This document shows positions 1 through 11,745 of a stretch of 64,000 nt of DNA, in pieces. The stretch comes from Phoenix dactylifera (taxonomy: Eukaryota > Streptophyta > Magnoliopsida > Arecales > Arecaceae), in NCBI RefSeq assembly GCF_009389715.1, contig NC_052409.1:6559605-6623604 (forward strand), read 5' to 3'. Within the stretch, counting starts at the first letter, position 1, and each line of letters begins with the position of its first letter. A program made the translations under genes and the position numbers. The notes beneath the pieces were generated by a model. That model saw only the letters and a list, made by a program, of their open reading frames with translations, made no database searches and had not been told where the DNA came from.

Positions 1-3000
1 GGATGGTGTAAGAAGGTATAGACCATGATGAGATTAAATTTTTGGGAGTGCTTTATGTCAGCTGTCGTAGATAAGGCTACAGCCAAAAATAAAGGATGGC
101 CTGAGGCCAATTCTACCTAAGAACATGACACAAAGTTGCTGAGGTGGTGAGCCTTCAGCACGGATCCGGCATTTCAGTCTCCTTCACCAGCCTAAGATAT
201 CAATCCTGAAAGCAAAATTAGTGAGGGAATAACCATGACCTTTTGTTTTCTGAGCCTAAGATTTCAGTCTCCTTCTAAGTTTAAGTTTTTTTTTTTTTTT
301 TACTAGCAACTTAAGATTATGACTTTGTCTTATTTAAGAACATTCCATGTTTGATATAGCCTGCATTTGGATTTTAATTTGGTAGAAGCTGGGGGGCCAC
401 CATCTTTGGCTCCTTGAAATGCTATTCCTACAAGAATTTGTCAAACAACCATATGAAACTACAAATATCTCTTAAAAAGAAGGTACAAGTTGTTAGCAGG
501 ATCTAAGCACCTAAGACAAACCTCAAGTTTCATAGCCAGAATCTCTTTGAACCTTCGAAGAACATAATGATTCACCTTGTCATACTTCAGTACACAACCA
601 AGTGCGAGTAGGATTCTTCTGCAAGTCAGACACCAATTGCAGACAGGATATCCTAGTTCATGCTGCTCTTTAAGTCCTGATAAAGCTGAGATGAAGCCAC
701 ATGCTCCATTGGATTGCTTCATGCCTCTTCTTCTCAATGCAAGTCAAACAAAATCATTGGCGCCTGACCCATTCATACCTGTGCTTTATCCTTTTGTCAC
801 TACAGTCATTCATTGCAGTTTGGCCTTTTTGGTAGCTTTCTTAGTTTAGTGAAGTACCTGAAACACCTTTGATTGCACCTATTTCAGATCTCATCACCCC
901 TTATATGAAGTCAATATCTTCCAAGGGAGCAAAGAATGAATTGAAGTAGAGATCTGACTTCAGGTCTGGAATTTGGGAGGCAAAGGTAAGTGGTAGGCAA
1001 AGGTGCTGTGGAGGCACGCCCACAAATGTGGTGGCTTTTTGACAATAATGCATAAAAAGTTGCACTATCAGTTGTCTCCTTTGCTTTTGTTTCAAATTGT
1101 CAAAATCAGCCAATTTTTGCAAAGAATGTGCCATATGCCATGACAAGTTGAGTATAGTCGGCTGGAGAACATGAACGATTCTATTTGTTAATCCAGATCT
1201 TGAAGTTCTTGTAAACAAAATAAGATCGAATCACTGCTCAATTCACTAGGCTGATGCAGCAGTCAGGGATCGGCTCTGCGGCCGTGTACATGAGCATATT
1301 GTTGGTGTTAATCAATCCTTCCTACCGTTCAACCAATCACCAATTCTACATTAAAATAGTGAACTGGTTTGGTGATCTTTAGCATTTTTCTATTAAAAAT
1401 GCTTTGCCGTTTCTGATAAGCATTGCTTAACAGTAACCATATTATAGAATATGAAAACAATTTATAGAATCATCTCCCTGAATGGATCAGTATAATGTAC
1501 TAAAGGTAGATTCAATGGCCTTTAATTATTTTACAAGACTTAAGAAAGAAGATAGGTGGGATGGTCGCACTGATAATGGAAGGACCAAGGTAGTGGCTCG
1601 TAAGCGGAATAAATTTAAAAGATTCATACCTAGTGCCATGGAAGGATAAGACCTGCAGTATTTGATTGGAGGACTAAGTAAAGAGGATAAGTGAGAGAAG
1701 AAAGCATACCAAATTTTGTGACAGATTTGGATTTTATTACAAAGATGAAATTGCTCTCAAACTTTTTAGTTAGATTGATGAGTAGATAAGGATATAAAGG
1801 CATTTAGAGGGGATAAGTTTTTCCTATTCCATGGGTGGATTTGATTTATTATTCCATCACAATGATAGTAAGAGCATAACGAAGGATAACAAAGGTGGAT
1901 ATGGAAGAGGCTATGCCATTTTGCAGCTGTGACATGCGCAAATGAAAGTGCATTAAAACATTCAGAAAACGGAAGGGAGAAGGAGATAGCGTGCGAGGGA
2001 CAGTGGATGATTAATCCATTTATCCCTGCCAGTGCCTGGAACAGGCGAGGGAGTGAATTGAGATGCAGAAATGGAAAAATGAATTTATCCGAAAAAAAAA
2101 AGGAATGAGGACATTCTCATGAAACAGATATGGGACAAGTTTTTTAAAATGGATAAACCACCCTGATTAGAAGTTTCCCACCGCTAGCTGTTAAAAACTT
2201 TACAGTCAATAAGCTGAAACCAAATTCTATGGTCTAGATGTATATGTTTAAACGAACAGGACTAATAATAGCTTTTCCTGTTTTTAAATGGTACCAAGGA
2301 GACAAGGACCATCTTATCCAATGCAATTGAAAACAGAGAGATGTAATAGAATGGCGTCATCAGTCTAAGAACCTTTTCATAGTCCTAAATACTTTGCCTA
2401 AGCCACATTATGCCAACAAAATAAATAATAAATCTCCTTTTCTTTTCCAACTCGCACTCATTAGAAACCAACTCAACCATAACATTCTGAAGTTAGTTGC
2501 AATTGGCTACATCAATCCTTTTCCTTCGTTCCCCTCAGTTTAAGACTACACATTTACTAGAAATCACATTTTCAAATATTTCGCGTAACTTTCATTCAAA
2601 ATCACATTCTTGAAAGCAGTTAAGGGCTTGTTTGCCATCATTGTTTTTGTGTTTCTATTTCTCTTCAAATAAATAAAATACCACATGGAGATTGATGTTA
2701 AAGATAGCATTTGCCAAAACTTCTGTTATTCCTTGCTTTTATTTACACTTTTCTTTTATAAAAGTAATAAATTTTTGCTACCAAATTCACTATAATTTAA
2801 CAAATAATTTCAAAAAAATAAAACAGTTTCGTCGTACATGTTATTCAGGCAACAATCATTTTTCTTCTTACTTTTTTCTAAACAAAACCAATAGACAAAA
2901 GCAATATCAAAACATGACCTAAATTTTCTTTTTCTAAATCAGTTTATAATTTGGACAACCTTTTATGGTCAAAAGTAGCTCCATAGACAGCCACTGCCGG

Positions 3001-4224
3001 ATGCTCCTTTAGACCTTCACTGATTTCATAATTTAGTTTCTCCATGATCTTTCTTGTTTTGCTCTAGGACAAACTCACATAGATTAAAGTAGTCATATCT
3101 CATCATTGAATTTGCATATTTCTTGATAAACCCTCTTGAGTCTACTTAGTTGGACATCAATGTCAAATAAAAATTATAGTTTTGATGGGCAATGAGAAAG
3201 TTTTGAAGCTGTAGAGGCATGGTTTTTAAGATCCCCCTTGTGCATAGTGGACTAATGGTCAAGGTTCGTAAATCCTGTGGAACGGGATGCACCGCCATCC
3301 GCCCCTTCCTAACACAAGGGATAGGGATGTCCTGGGACAAACCAATCTGGACACTGAGATTATTACAGGACGGTCTCATCCAACACTTCTGATGGTACAC
3401 CATCCTGGCGTCTTGTGGGACGTACCACCGGGATTTGAAACCATATTAGCGATAACCAACATATGATCAACTTGCTTAAACTTCTATACTTACAAGGAAT
3501 TACCTTAACCTTCATTTTTTTTTTGTTTCTTTAGTTAGAGATATTTTGAACCTGATTAATAGACTAATGACCTTGAGGATTTATTATTAAGTTTAAAATG
3601 ATATTTATATCAATATTTCTTCACAAAAAAATATTTCCTATAAAAGCTGAGAAGTTCTATATGAGCAGATTTTACTCTGTGCAAATAAAAACAAACAATA
3701 ACCGGAAATGGTTTATAAAGCTGAAGACAAACAGAATCAATGAACTTTGCTGGCAAAGTAAAATAGTACATGATGACATTGCGCGCATTTTTACTATTAC
3801 AAATCCTCCTAAAAAAAACAAAATCAAAAACACAACAATACACGTTCCAGTGTTAGACCAGATACAATATCAACAATTAAATGAATACATCTTAAACATA
3901 AACTACAGATTTGGTTCTGTTTAAAAGAAGTGATCATGCAACACAACAGAATAATGATATGCGTAATAAATACAAATTGAGAATTGAAACTTCCCCTATT
4001 GATAAACTGGTGTAATACAGAACAACAGATAAAGTCTTAGCACAAAAGTAGAAAAAAGTTTGATAGAATTCCACTTTAATAACTTCACCTACCATTCCAA
4101 ATACTTTCAGTTGGAAAATCTCCTTTCAGGCAGAAATATAATTAGCATAAGAGTCTTAAGATTATCTTCCATCATCAATAAACATAAAGGAGAACACCTT
4201 GCTTGTTGTCACCTCTGAATTTCC
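1..4224. other. gene-poor spacer
   Basis: AT-rich DNA with only short open frames on both strands, none with a domain or composition I recognise as coding. Homopolymer A/T runs are frequent. A moderately GC-rich patch at about 3225-3430 looks different from its surroundings and may be a piece of a repeat, but I could not find its ends. The last few hundred bases are probably the 3' untranslated region of the receptor kinase encoded on the minus strand. Confidence 0.6.
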
Positions 4225-6721
4225 TTAGCTTGCTTCTGCCATGCTATCATTTCTCCCAGCAGTTATACTGCTCGAGGGATCCTGTAAAACATTCGGTGAT
4301 ACAACATGCAAAAAACTATTTGTGCTATCCCCAGACTGCTCTCGCTGCATTGCTTTCTCATGAAGTTGTAAACATACTCCAAATTCCAGAGTACATTGCC
4401 CATCGCGGGCCTATCTACTCCATACTGAGCCAAACACTTCTCTACGGTCTCGCCGAATTTCCTGAGTGACCTACGATCAATCTTTCCCTTCAGTGAGGGA
4501 TCGATGACTCGCTCAAGTTGCCCCTTCTTTTGCCACAGCATAGCCCACTCAGCTAAGTTTACCTGCTCCCATGGAAGGGATTGATCAATGACAGGTCTCG
4601 CACACAGGACTTCAAGAAGAACAACACCAATAGAATACACATCAGACTTATCTGTAAGCTGCTGCGTCTTGAAATATTCAGGATCAAGATATCCAAAGCT
4701 TCCTTTGACCCCAGTGCTCACATGAGGGTGATTGATTTGAGAACCTAACTTCGAAAGACCAAAATCAGCAACCTTTGCAGTATAGTTTTCATCAAGCAAA
4801 ATATTCGAAGACTTGACATCACGATGAATGATTCCCAGAGCACAACCAGTATGGAGGTAATGGAGACCCCTTGCAGCACCGATACAAATCTCAAGCCGTT
4901 GTTTCCATGACAAACATGGATGGCTTGAGCCGTACAGATGCTCTCTAAGCGGACCCTTCTCCATAAACTCATAGACCAGTATCATCTCTGACTGCTCCTC
5001 GCAAAAACCAATCAGCGAAACAAGGTGCCGATGCCTGATCTTGGAGAGAACCACAATCTCGGTTTGGAACTCCCCAAGTCCCTGCTGAGACCCATGCACA
5101 CCCCTTTTCACAGCAACCTTGGTGCCATCTCTGAGCACCCCTTTATAGACCTTCCCAAATCCACCTGACCCAATTTGAGCATTCTCATTGAAATTGTTTG
5201 TAGCCAAAAGAATCTCGGAGACGGGTATCTTCAGCCGAAGATTAAGATTTGTAGCAGGCGAAGCACTGGATAGTTCTGTCAGTCTACTATACGAGCTCCC
5301 CCTGAGCACAGGAAATGGAGACCGAGTCACAGCCTCCTGCGATTCAGGTCTCTCGTTCTTTTGCCTCTTACATCTCAACGTAACCACAATCAACACAATC
5401 AAAACACCGATCAAAAGTAAGCTACCAAGAACTGACAGTAGCACAACTGCAAGATTCTTCTTCCTCTTCTCCTCCGTCAGGAAGGAAACAAGCCCTCTTA
5501 TCTTCAGAATCTCCACCCCATTCAGTATGGCATTGGACTTCCATGGGAGGTGAAGCTCTGATGGCCCGACACTCACCTGAATGCTCCCTGAATTATTCGA
5601 ATTCATAACAACAAAGTCCATGTAGTAAGGGGAAGCCAATGTAAAGCCGGCCAGCGCAGAGAGGTCTAAATCCTTGCGAGCAGAGTAGCTATTGATATAC
5701 ACATCAAAGTAGAGCTCATTCAGCGCTTTACTAACTATGTCGCAGAAATGCAGACGGAGAAGGTAGCCACGAATCGAACTTGATACAGGAAATGTCCAGG
5801 TGATGTTAAAACTATTCGAAGGTGACGAGGAATTGGATGAGCTACCCTTGTCCATCTCCCGAGCGGTGCCGTAGACAGTCTCGGGGTCGATCTCCCGGGT
5901 GGCGCCGCCAGCGGGGTAGTTGATTTGGCCGCTAAAGGTAGCAACTTCGGCGAGGGACGGCGTGTCAAGGAACTGGGTGTCGGGGTTCCAGGTTCTCCAG
6001 AGGGTGTCATTTGTCGGGGTGACGGTGGGGCCACCGACATTGATGCGGTGGAGGGTTTCGAGGGCGTGGCGGGAGAGACGGGCGGCAAGGGAAGAAGAGG
6101 AGAGGGGGATGGGGGTGGCGGCATCGGAAAAAAGGTTGTCGGGGGCGGAGAAGAGCTCGATGGCGTTGACGAAGGCGAAGGAGGAGAGGGACGAGGGGGT
6201 GAAGGAGAGGAGGAGGGAGGGGGAGGAGGAGGCGGGTTTGAGGAAGAATTCTTTGAGGAGGGGGGAGGACGGGGCGGAGAAGCGGCGGAGGAGGGGGGAG
6301 CCGGCGACGAAGACGGAGAAGAGGGCGGCGGAAAGGTTGAAGGAGGGATGGGGGAAGGGGAGGAAGTGGAGGCGGAGGAGGAGGCCGGCGGCGCAGGAGG
6401 ACGGGGAGAGGGGGAAGGAGTAGGAGGAGGGGCGGGGGAAGAGGCGGACGGAGCGGAGGAGGGGGGAGGAGGGGGAGGGGAGGGGGAGGAGAGGGAGGAG
6501 GAGCTGCGGGCGGAGAGGGCAGCGGAGGAGTCGGGGAGAAAGATGCGGCCGTCGGCGGAAGCGACAGAGGCGGCGGCGCCGCAGGCGAGGAGGTAATTGT
6601 CGGCGGGGATGAAGGCGGCGAGGGAGAGTAGAGGAAAGAAAGAGAGGAGGAGGAAGGGATTTAGAGAGGGTTTAGGAGAGAGAATGGAGGAAGAAGAAGG
6701 TGGAGGAGGAGTTGGCTCCAT
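4225..6721 (-). CDS. CrRLK1L receptor-like serine/threonine kinase, At5g24010-like, with two frame breaks
   Basis: Membrane receptor kinase of the CrRLK1L family, whose members sense cell-wall state or RALF-type peptides at the plasma membrane. Reading from the ATG at 6721 there is a hydrophobic signal peptide, then the ectodomain start IPADNYLLACG and FLPDS typical of malectin-like domains. The family motif VYGTARE lies just before 5855, a membrane segment at about 5453-5376, and a kinase domain at about 5175-4380. The kinase shows IGSGGFGKVYKG, VAVKRG, HRDVKSSNILL, DFGLSK and GSFGYLDPEYF, so it should be catalytically competent. The gene is intronless, as usual for the family. The frame shifts by one base near 6465-6500 in a C/T tract, and again near 4368 where a GTTTTA codon pair appears as GTTTA. 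Allowing for both, the protein is about 832 residues and ends at the TAA at 4225. Either sequencing error or a recent pseudogene is possible. Confidence 0.85.
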
Positions 6722-6977
6722 TTGTTTTCTTTTTATATATTTTAACGTGATGATCATGAGGCTTCTTTGATTCCCTTTATGGGTGCTGCTTAAATTCTTG
6801 GAGAGTATGAATTTTTGCTCTAATAATTAAATAATTTTTAATTTAGGGATAGAAAGAGAAAGGGGGATAGGGATGTAGGTGGAACTACAAACTTTTTGGA
6901 AAAGTAAGTTAGGAAAAAGTCTTTTGATTTAAAATTTTTATAAATATAAGTTTTATAAAATTAATTAGATGTAATTT

Positions 6978-6982
<5 letters not shown>

Positions 6983-7013
<31 letters not shown>
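6983..7013. repeat. (TA)n microsatellite
   Basis: About 15 uninterrupted TA units, roughly 260 bp upstream of the receptor kinase start codon. Confidence 0.95.
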
Positions 7014-7016
<3 letters not shown>

Positions 7017-8138
7017 AAAATTGGAACCACATGAAACTCAAGCTCAAGTTATAAATAACCAACTCTAGTGGACTAGTTGACACCCCTAAATTTTGCTTAA
7101 GTTATTATGAGTGTCCTTTTCTTGTTTTTAATATAGACAGGTGCTATGTAGCTAAATTTATTAATTCAATATTTTTTCAATTACAATGATTTGTCTTTAA
7201 TAAAAATGTGCTCTTAATTATGTAAGTTGTGGGAGCAAAAGTGATCATACATGATATACACATAAAGCAACCACTTTAAGGAGCACAAGATGGCGTTTGT
7301 TAGCTTTTTCTTAATAATTAAACGATTCGCAAAATTGCTTCGACAGATATGTATGATGAAATATAAAATATTATACCATCGGCATCAAATTAGTTTAGTC
7401 CACCTCAACTATTCAAATTCTATCTACAAATGCCTTAACGTCTATAAAACGTTCCAATTATCCTAGCCATTCATAGCAAAGTGAATGACATAATACGTGC
7501 GATGAATTTTCTTAATTTTTTTATTTTTTTTTATTTTGTTTGCTTAATACATTAGGTGTCGGATCCTCATTAGTTATTCCAAAAATCTGTCAAAAAATGG
7601 TCCACTTGAGTTCAATCTTCAATAATCTCAACTAAATCATATCATAAATTATTTTCTCAAAAAACTTATTATATATCATGAAAATTATATTAGTTCTTGG
7701 AATCTTTTTAAGAATAGAAATCATACTGGTCCACAAGCAAATAAGGTAAGCTGACTGGATGGCAAATTTTCGAAAACGAAACATTGATGAAGATTAAAAC
7801 ATATCCTCTATTTTAACTCTTGCATGGCTTACTCTAAACACTGTATGAACCAATATAAATAATGTCATATGTTTTCTGCACCTTGGCTCATTATTTGTGA
7901 GCACCAAAACAAGAGCAAGCCAAGGGATGAGGATGATGTGGGAGCCGTCAGAACCTTGGCTCCTTTCATAAATGCTGACACCCGGTCGGTGACAGATGGA
8001 TCCGTGCACTGATAGGCTCCAAGTTTACTCCGCTCCAAGAGAAGGCAGGGGGAGGAGGTGATTTTTTTTTTTATTTGGTACCACAGCCACTCAGGTATGA
8101 GCATAGTGAAGACTATTCAAAACAGAAAAGATAAAAAA

Positions 8139-8390
8139 TTACTGACTCCACGGACAATCTCCAAAATAATGAGCAACAAATGAGGCAATTTAATCCACAG
8201 CTTGGATCGTCTCCCAAAAGACGTGTCTGATCTAGGCAACACGGCACTCCTGTAGCTTTCGCCGTGGATCACTTAGGAGCAGGTGTTCAACCTTCTCCCG
8301 TCCCTTCTTCCATAAGCGCTCAATCAACGAAACTGAGTCTCCCTCTAGAATAATATAGTCGTCGGCATCAAGTACATGTCTCGTATATAA
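8139..8390 (-). mobile_element. LINE-type RNase H domain fragment, broken
   Basis: Read on the minus strand, the translation contains ILEGDS, the segment IRHVFWE and a following IASFVAHY. These resemble the RNase H (RVT_3) domain found at the 3' end of many plant non-LTR retroelements: EGDS around an active-site Asp, then the FRE-N-ADW-A region. The frame is interrupted more than once, so it is a relic. No complete element could be traced around it. Assignment to a LINE rather than another retroelement is by resemblance only. Confidence 0.5.
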
Positions 8391-11300
8391 GAGCCCGGCA
8401 AGGTGTGTTTTTTTTTTTTTGATGAAAATGGTAATTTATAAAGCTCTAACGTGGGTACTGCCAAGTCACGAGGAAGGATGCAACTTGTGAAGCCGAGCTG
8501 ATCTCTAGTGTTGGGACGTAGAGTAGTCCTGCTGGGTTCCACTGAACGTTTAGATAACTCTTTAACATGGTGCTGTCTTGATGGTGAACTAGGAATGGTT
8601 CAGTGATGGCTGGCGTCGGTTTATTGACTGGATTTTAACATTTACTTTGAAAGCTCAAGCGACATAGATTGTGCCTTGCCTTAAGGTGAAACCCAGCCCA
8701 CTGTCCATTGGAGTTTGAAGTGGTCCTGTGTTAACGTTAAATATGCGTGGATCACCTATTTGAAATATATATATTGGTAATTTATAAAAATCTGCATGAT
8801 TATTGTAAAATATGTGCATCACTGCTCGAAATATGTCAATAACTAATTTAAAAAATATGCATCAGTTGCCGCCTAATTTATTCATCATCTTTTTAAAACA
8901 TATGCACCAACGATGTCCACCGCCATCACCAACAATTGTGGGCTATAATAGAGATCATCGATGGCGATGAGCAGTAATGAAAATTATCAATGGTGGTGAA
9001 TAATAATGAGTTGGCAATAGTGAGTGGCAATAATTATTGCAGATGGTGATAAAGACCATTGTTGGTGGAGATTATGAACAAAAATTTACATTAAAATCTA
9101 AAGAAGATAAACATTTTGCGTGTATGCGTGTGCGCGCGCGTTCATGCAGCCAGTGAAAATTCCAAGAATGATTTGATATCTTTCTAAAATTTGGAAAATA
9201 TTGTTGTTACGATTGTAGTGACACCAATCAAACATCTCCAACTATTCATTAAGTTGCAGAAATATTGTTAGCTACAACTTCATTGCATCCACAATTCTAA
9301 ATTTGATGCTTAATAACACCCTTATTGTGAAGTAAGTTAAAAAAAAAAAAAACAAACACTTGTAAGCAATGGAAGCAGACTATTTTCTTAAGAAGCCAAT
9401 CTATGAAAAGATGGGGGCATGCCTTCCCTCCTCTGCAACTTCTGATCTGCTTGGAAGGATCCCTATCATCCTTCGGATCAATGATGGTCCCAAGCAGCTC
9501 CACTTCTTGTATTGATGCCTCCCCTCATTGGTCCCCCTTCTCCCTCCCTCGCTCAAAAGAGAGTCCCCACTTGAGTCAGGATTTGAATTCCCCATTAGAG
9601 AGAGAGGGAGAGGAGTTGTGTGGAAATAATGTACAAGTGTGGTTGTTATATATATGGCTTGATGGGTGGGAGAAAGCTCAAGGTCAGTTCCTGATTAGAC
9701 TTCTCGCATAGAATTAGATGAAACAATGGAGAGATGTAGTTTGAGATATGGTAGAAACTAGAAAGCTTCAATTAGTGTTGGAATAGGTTTGGACAGCACT
9801 GAGAGAAAAAGGCATGTGGGTTCCAGCTTTGCATGTGCAAACATTGACCCTGGTTCCAGATGTTTGGCTCCAAACCATATGCTGTTTGGTTATTCTGATT
9901 AAACCCCTCATGAAGATTTATTTTGCTAGTAAATTTCTGTCTGATCCATTGGGTTTCAGATCTCAAGGGTTTTAAGATTCTCAGTACAGGCGGGGAAGCA
10001 GCCCCGAAGGTATGTAGCTTTCTCTCGACGCACTCTTTTAAGCTATTATTTTGTTCTAATCTGATCGAAAAGAAGAAAGATTCCTTCTGGATCATGTTCG
10101 TTGCATCAAGAATATTTCGATCAAATTTTTGATCGGGGAAAACAATTAGGATCCTCCAGGTCTGATGCTTGTTGGACCATTTGATTGTCCAATGCTATGT
10201 AGCCAGTTGCATGTGCTAGAGACAAGCGACATGTGTGTCAAATATATACCTGTTTTGCCATGCATCCCACACATCCTGAGACATGATGAACAGCAAATTG
10301 ATCAATCAAATGATTGGATGAGTGCAAAAACTACACCCCTCTCAACTAAATAACCTCTTGGAATTAAATGCATTCGAAGTAGTTATTCAGAAACTAGCAC
10401 CTGGTTGGTTTCTCATTGAAGAGTTAATTTCAGTCTTCACTCCTAGCTCCTGCCAGAAGTTCAGATGAAGCAGCCCCTCCTAACATGCCAAAAATAACCA
10501 AGTTGGCCACCTGTAATCTCCTCTGCAAAGAGATGAGTCTCGTCCATTCACATGTAGTGCAAGCGCAAAACCAACATGAAACATAGCAGTTCAACAAACC
10601 AACAAGTGTAGATGTGTAGGTGAGCCAAAATGAACAAGACCACCCCAAAAGCCACAGTTATCATCCCTGTAATAAAGCTAACACCATCAGCATCTGCTGC
10701 ATCCACACATTACACCACAAGCCTCCTCTTCAAATCATGATGTCAAAATAGATCTACGTCCAACAAGGCACCACCCTCCCCCAACAATGACTTAAATGTT
10801 AAGTGGAATGCTTTTCTGCACGAGACATGAAACTTGAATCCACCCACTGGCAAATAAAGTTAGAGATCTACTTCTAGCTTCTCAGAATGACAAAGGTTGT
10901 TATTCATGAAAAGCAATTGACAATTGATGAAACCTTTTTCCCCAAGCGAACCTACTAAGATAGAAACCACTTTGCTAATTAAAAAAATTATAAGAAAAAT
11001 CCTTCCTAATCAAGATCCAACCCCCAATTGTGAGCAGAATCTATGAAAATTCTCACTGATTACACCTATTATACCTACCAGACACCGCTGAATTTTAAAC
11101 CCATTCATGCCCTGTGATTGTTTATAAGGGATGCGGAATCATCAGGGTGGCTCACTATTTTGTTCATCCTCATCAGAGCAAAATGGAACCTATCCATGAC
11201 AACCTGACCAAATTTGCTGGCATCCTCCCCACCAGAAAACCACTACCAGAGCACCCCTTTCTCATACAAACCAGCCCCTGTTTCTACAACTTGTATCCCT

Positions 11301-11745
11301 GCTTCTAAGACCTCTATATAACGACCAATAACAAAGACAACAGCAAAGCCAAGTAGAAGAAACTACCAAAGACAGCAAGACTCGACGCAGCTTACCTCCA
11401 TTTAGAACCATGAGCAACAAGGTCACTGCTGTTCGTGCCACTGCTTTCGTAAAAGGCCTATACCAAAGCAGGGGCAGATAAAGTCCAGAAATAGCCGCCA
11501 CAGCTGTACACTCCATCACCTCCATGCTTCTGAGGGCCTTGCTGCAACTGCTACATGCTCATCAGAAATGATGAATCTGAATGTAAATCAGTGTTAAGGT
11601 AGTTTGTTAGAAAAACTGTATTTTTGGTTGCAGAGTCATGTAAATGAATTTAAAGGTAAAACCATTTTCATCTTAATAAACAAGTGATATGTTTTGGTTC
11701 TAATGAATTTTCATAGCTGATACACATCACAGTGAAACTCTCTTC

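Larger units (their letters stand above)
6722..11745. other. gene-poor spacer
   Basis: Spacer between the divergently placed receptor kinase start and the 3' end of the isopeptidase gene. It holds a (TA)n run at 6983-7013, a decayed RNase H fragment at 8139-8390, and a stretch near 8900-9070 enriched in GGTGGTGA/GATGGTGA-like words. Open frames at 9297-10353 and 10430-11525 are short, overlap on both strands and match nothing I know. The part next to 11745 is probably 3' untranslated sequence of the isopeptidase gene. Confidence 0.6.

Noticed and set aside
3225-3430. GC-richer patch resembling a dispersed repeat
   Set aside because: I could not find terminal repeats, a tail or target duplication, so it is mentioned only as spacer content.
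5925-6596. Gly/Glu-rich open frames on the plus strand opposite the receptor kinase ectodomain
   Set aside because: They are the complement of a GC-rich Ser/Pro coding region; the low-complexity composition and the kinase gene on the other strand explain them.
9297-10353. Cluster of short ORFs on both strands that could be exons of a gene
   Set aside because: No conserved motif, no consistent splice phases and no coding-like composition.
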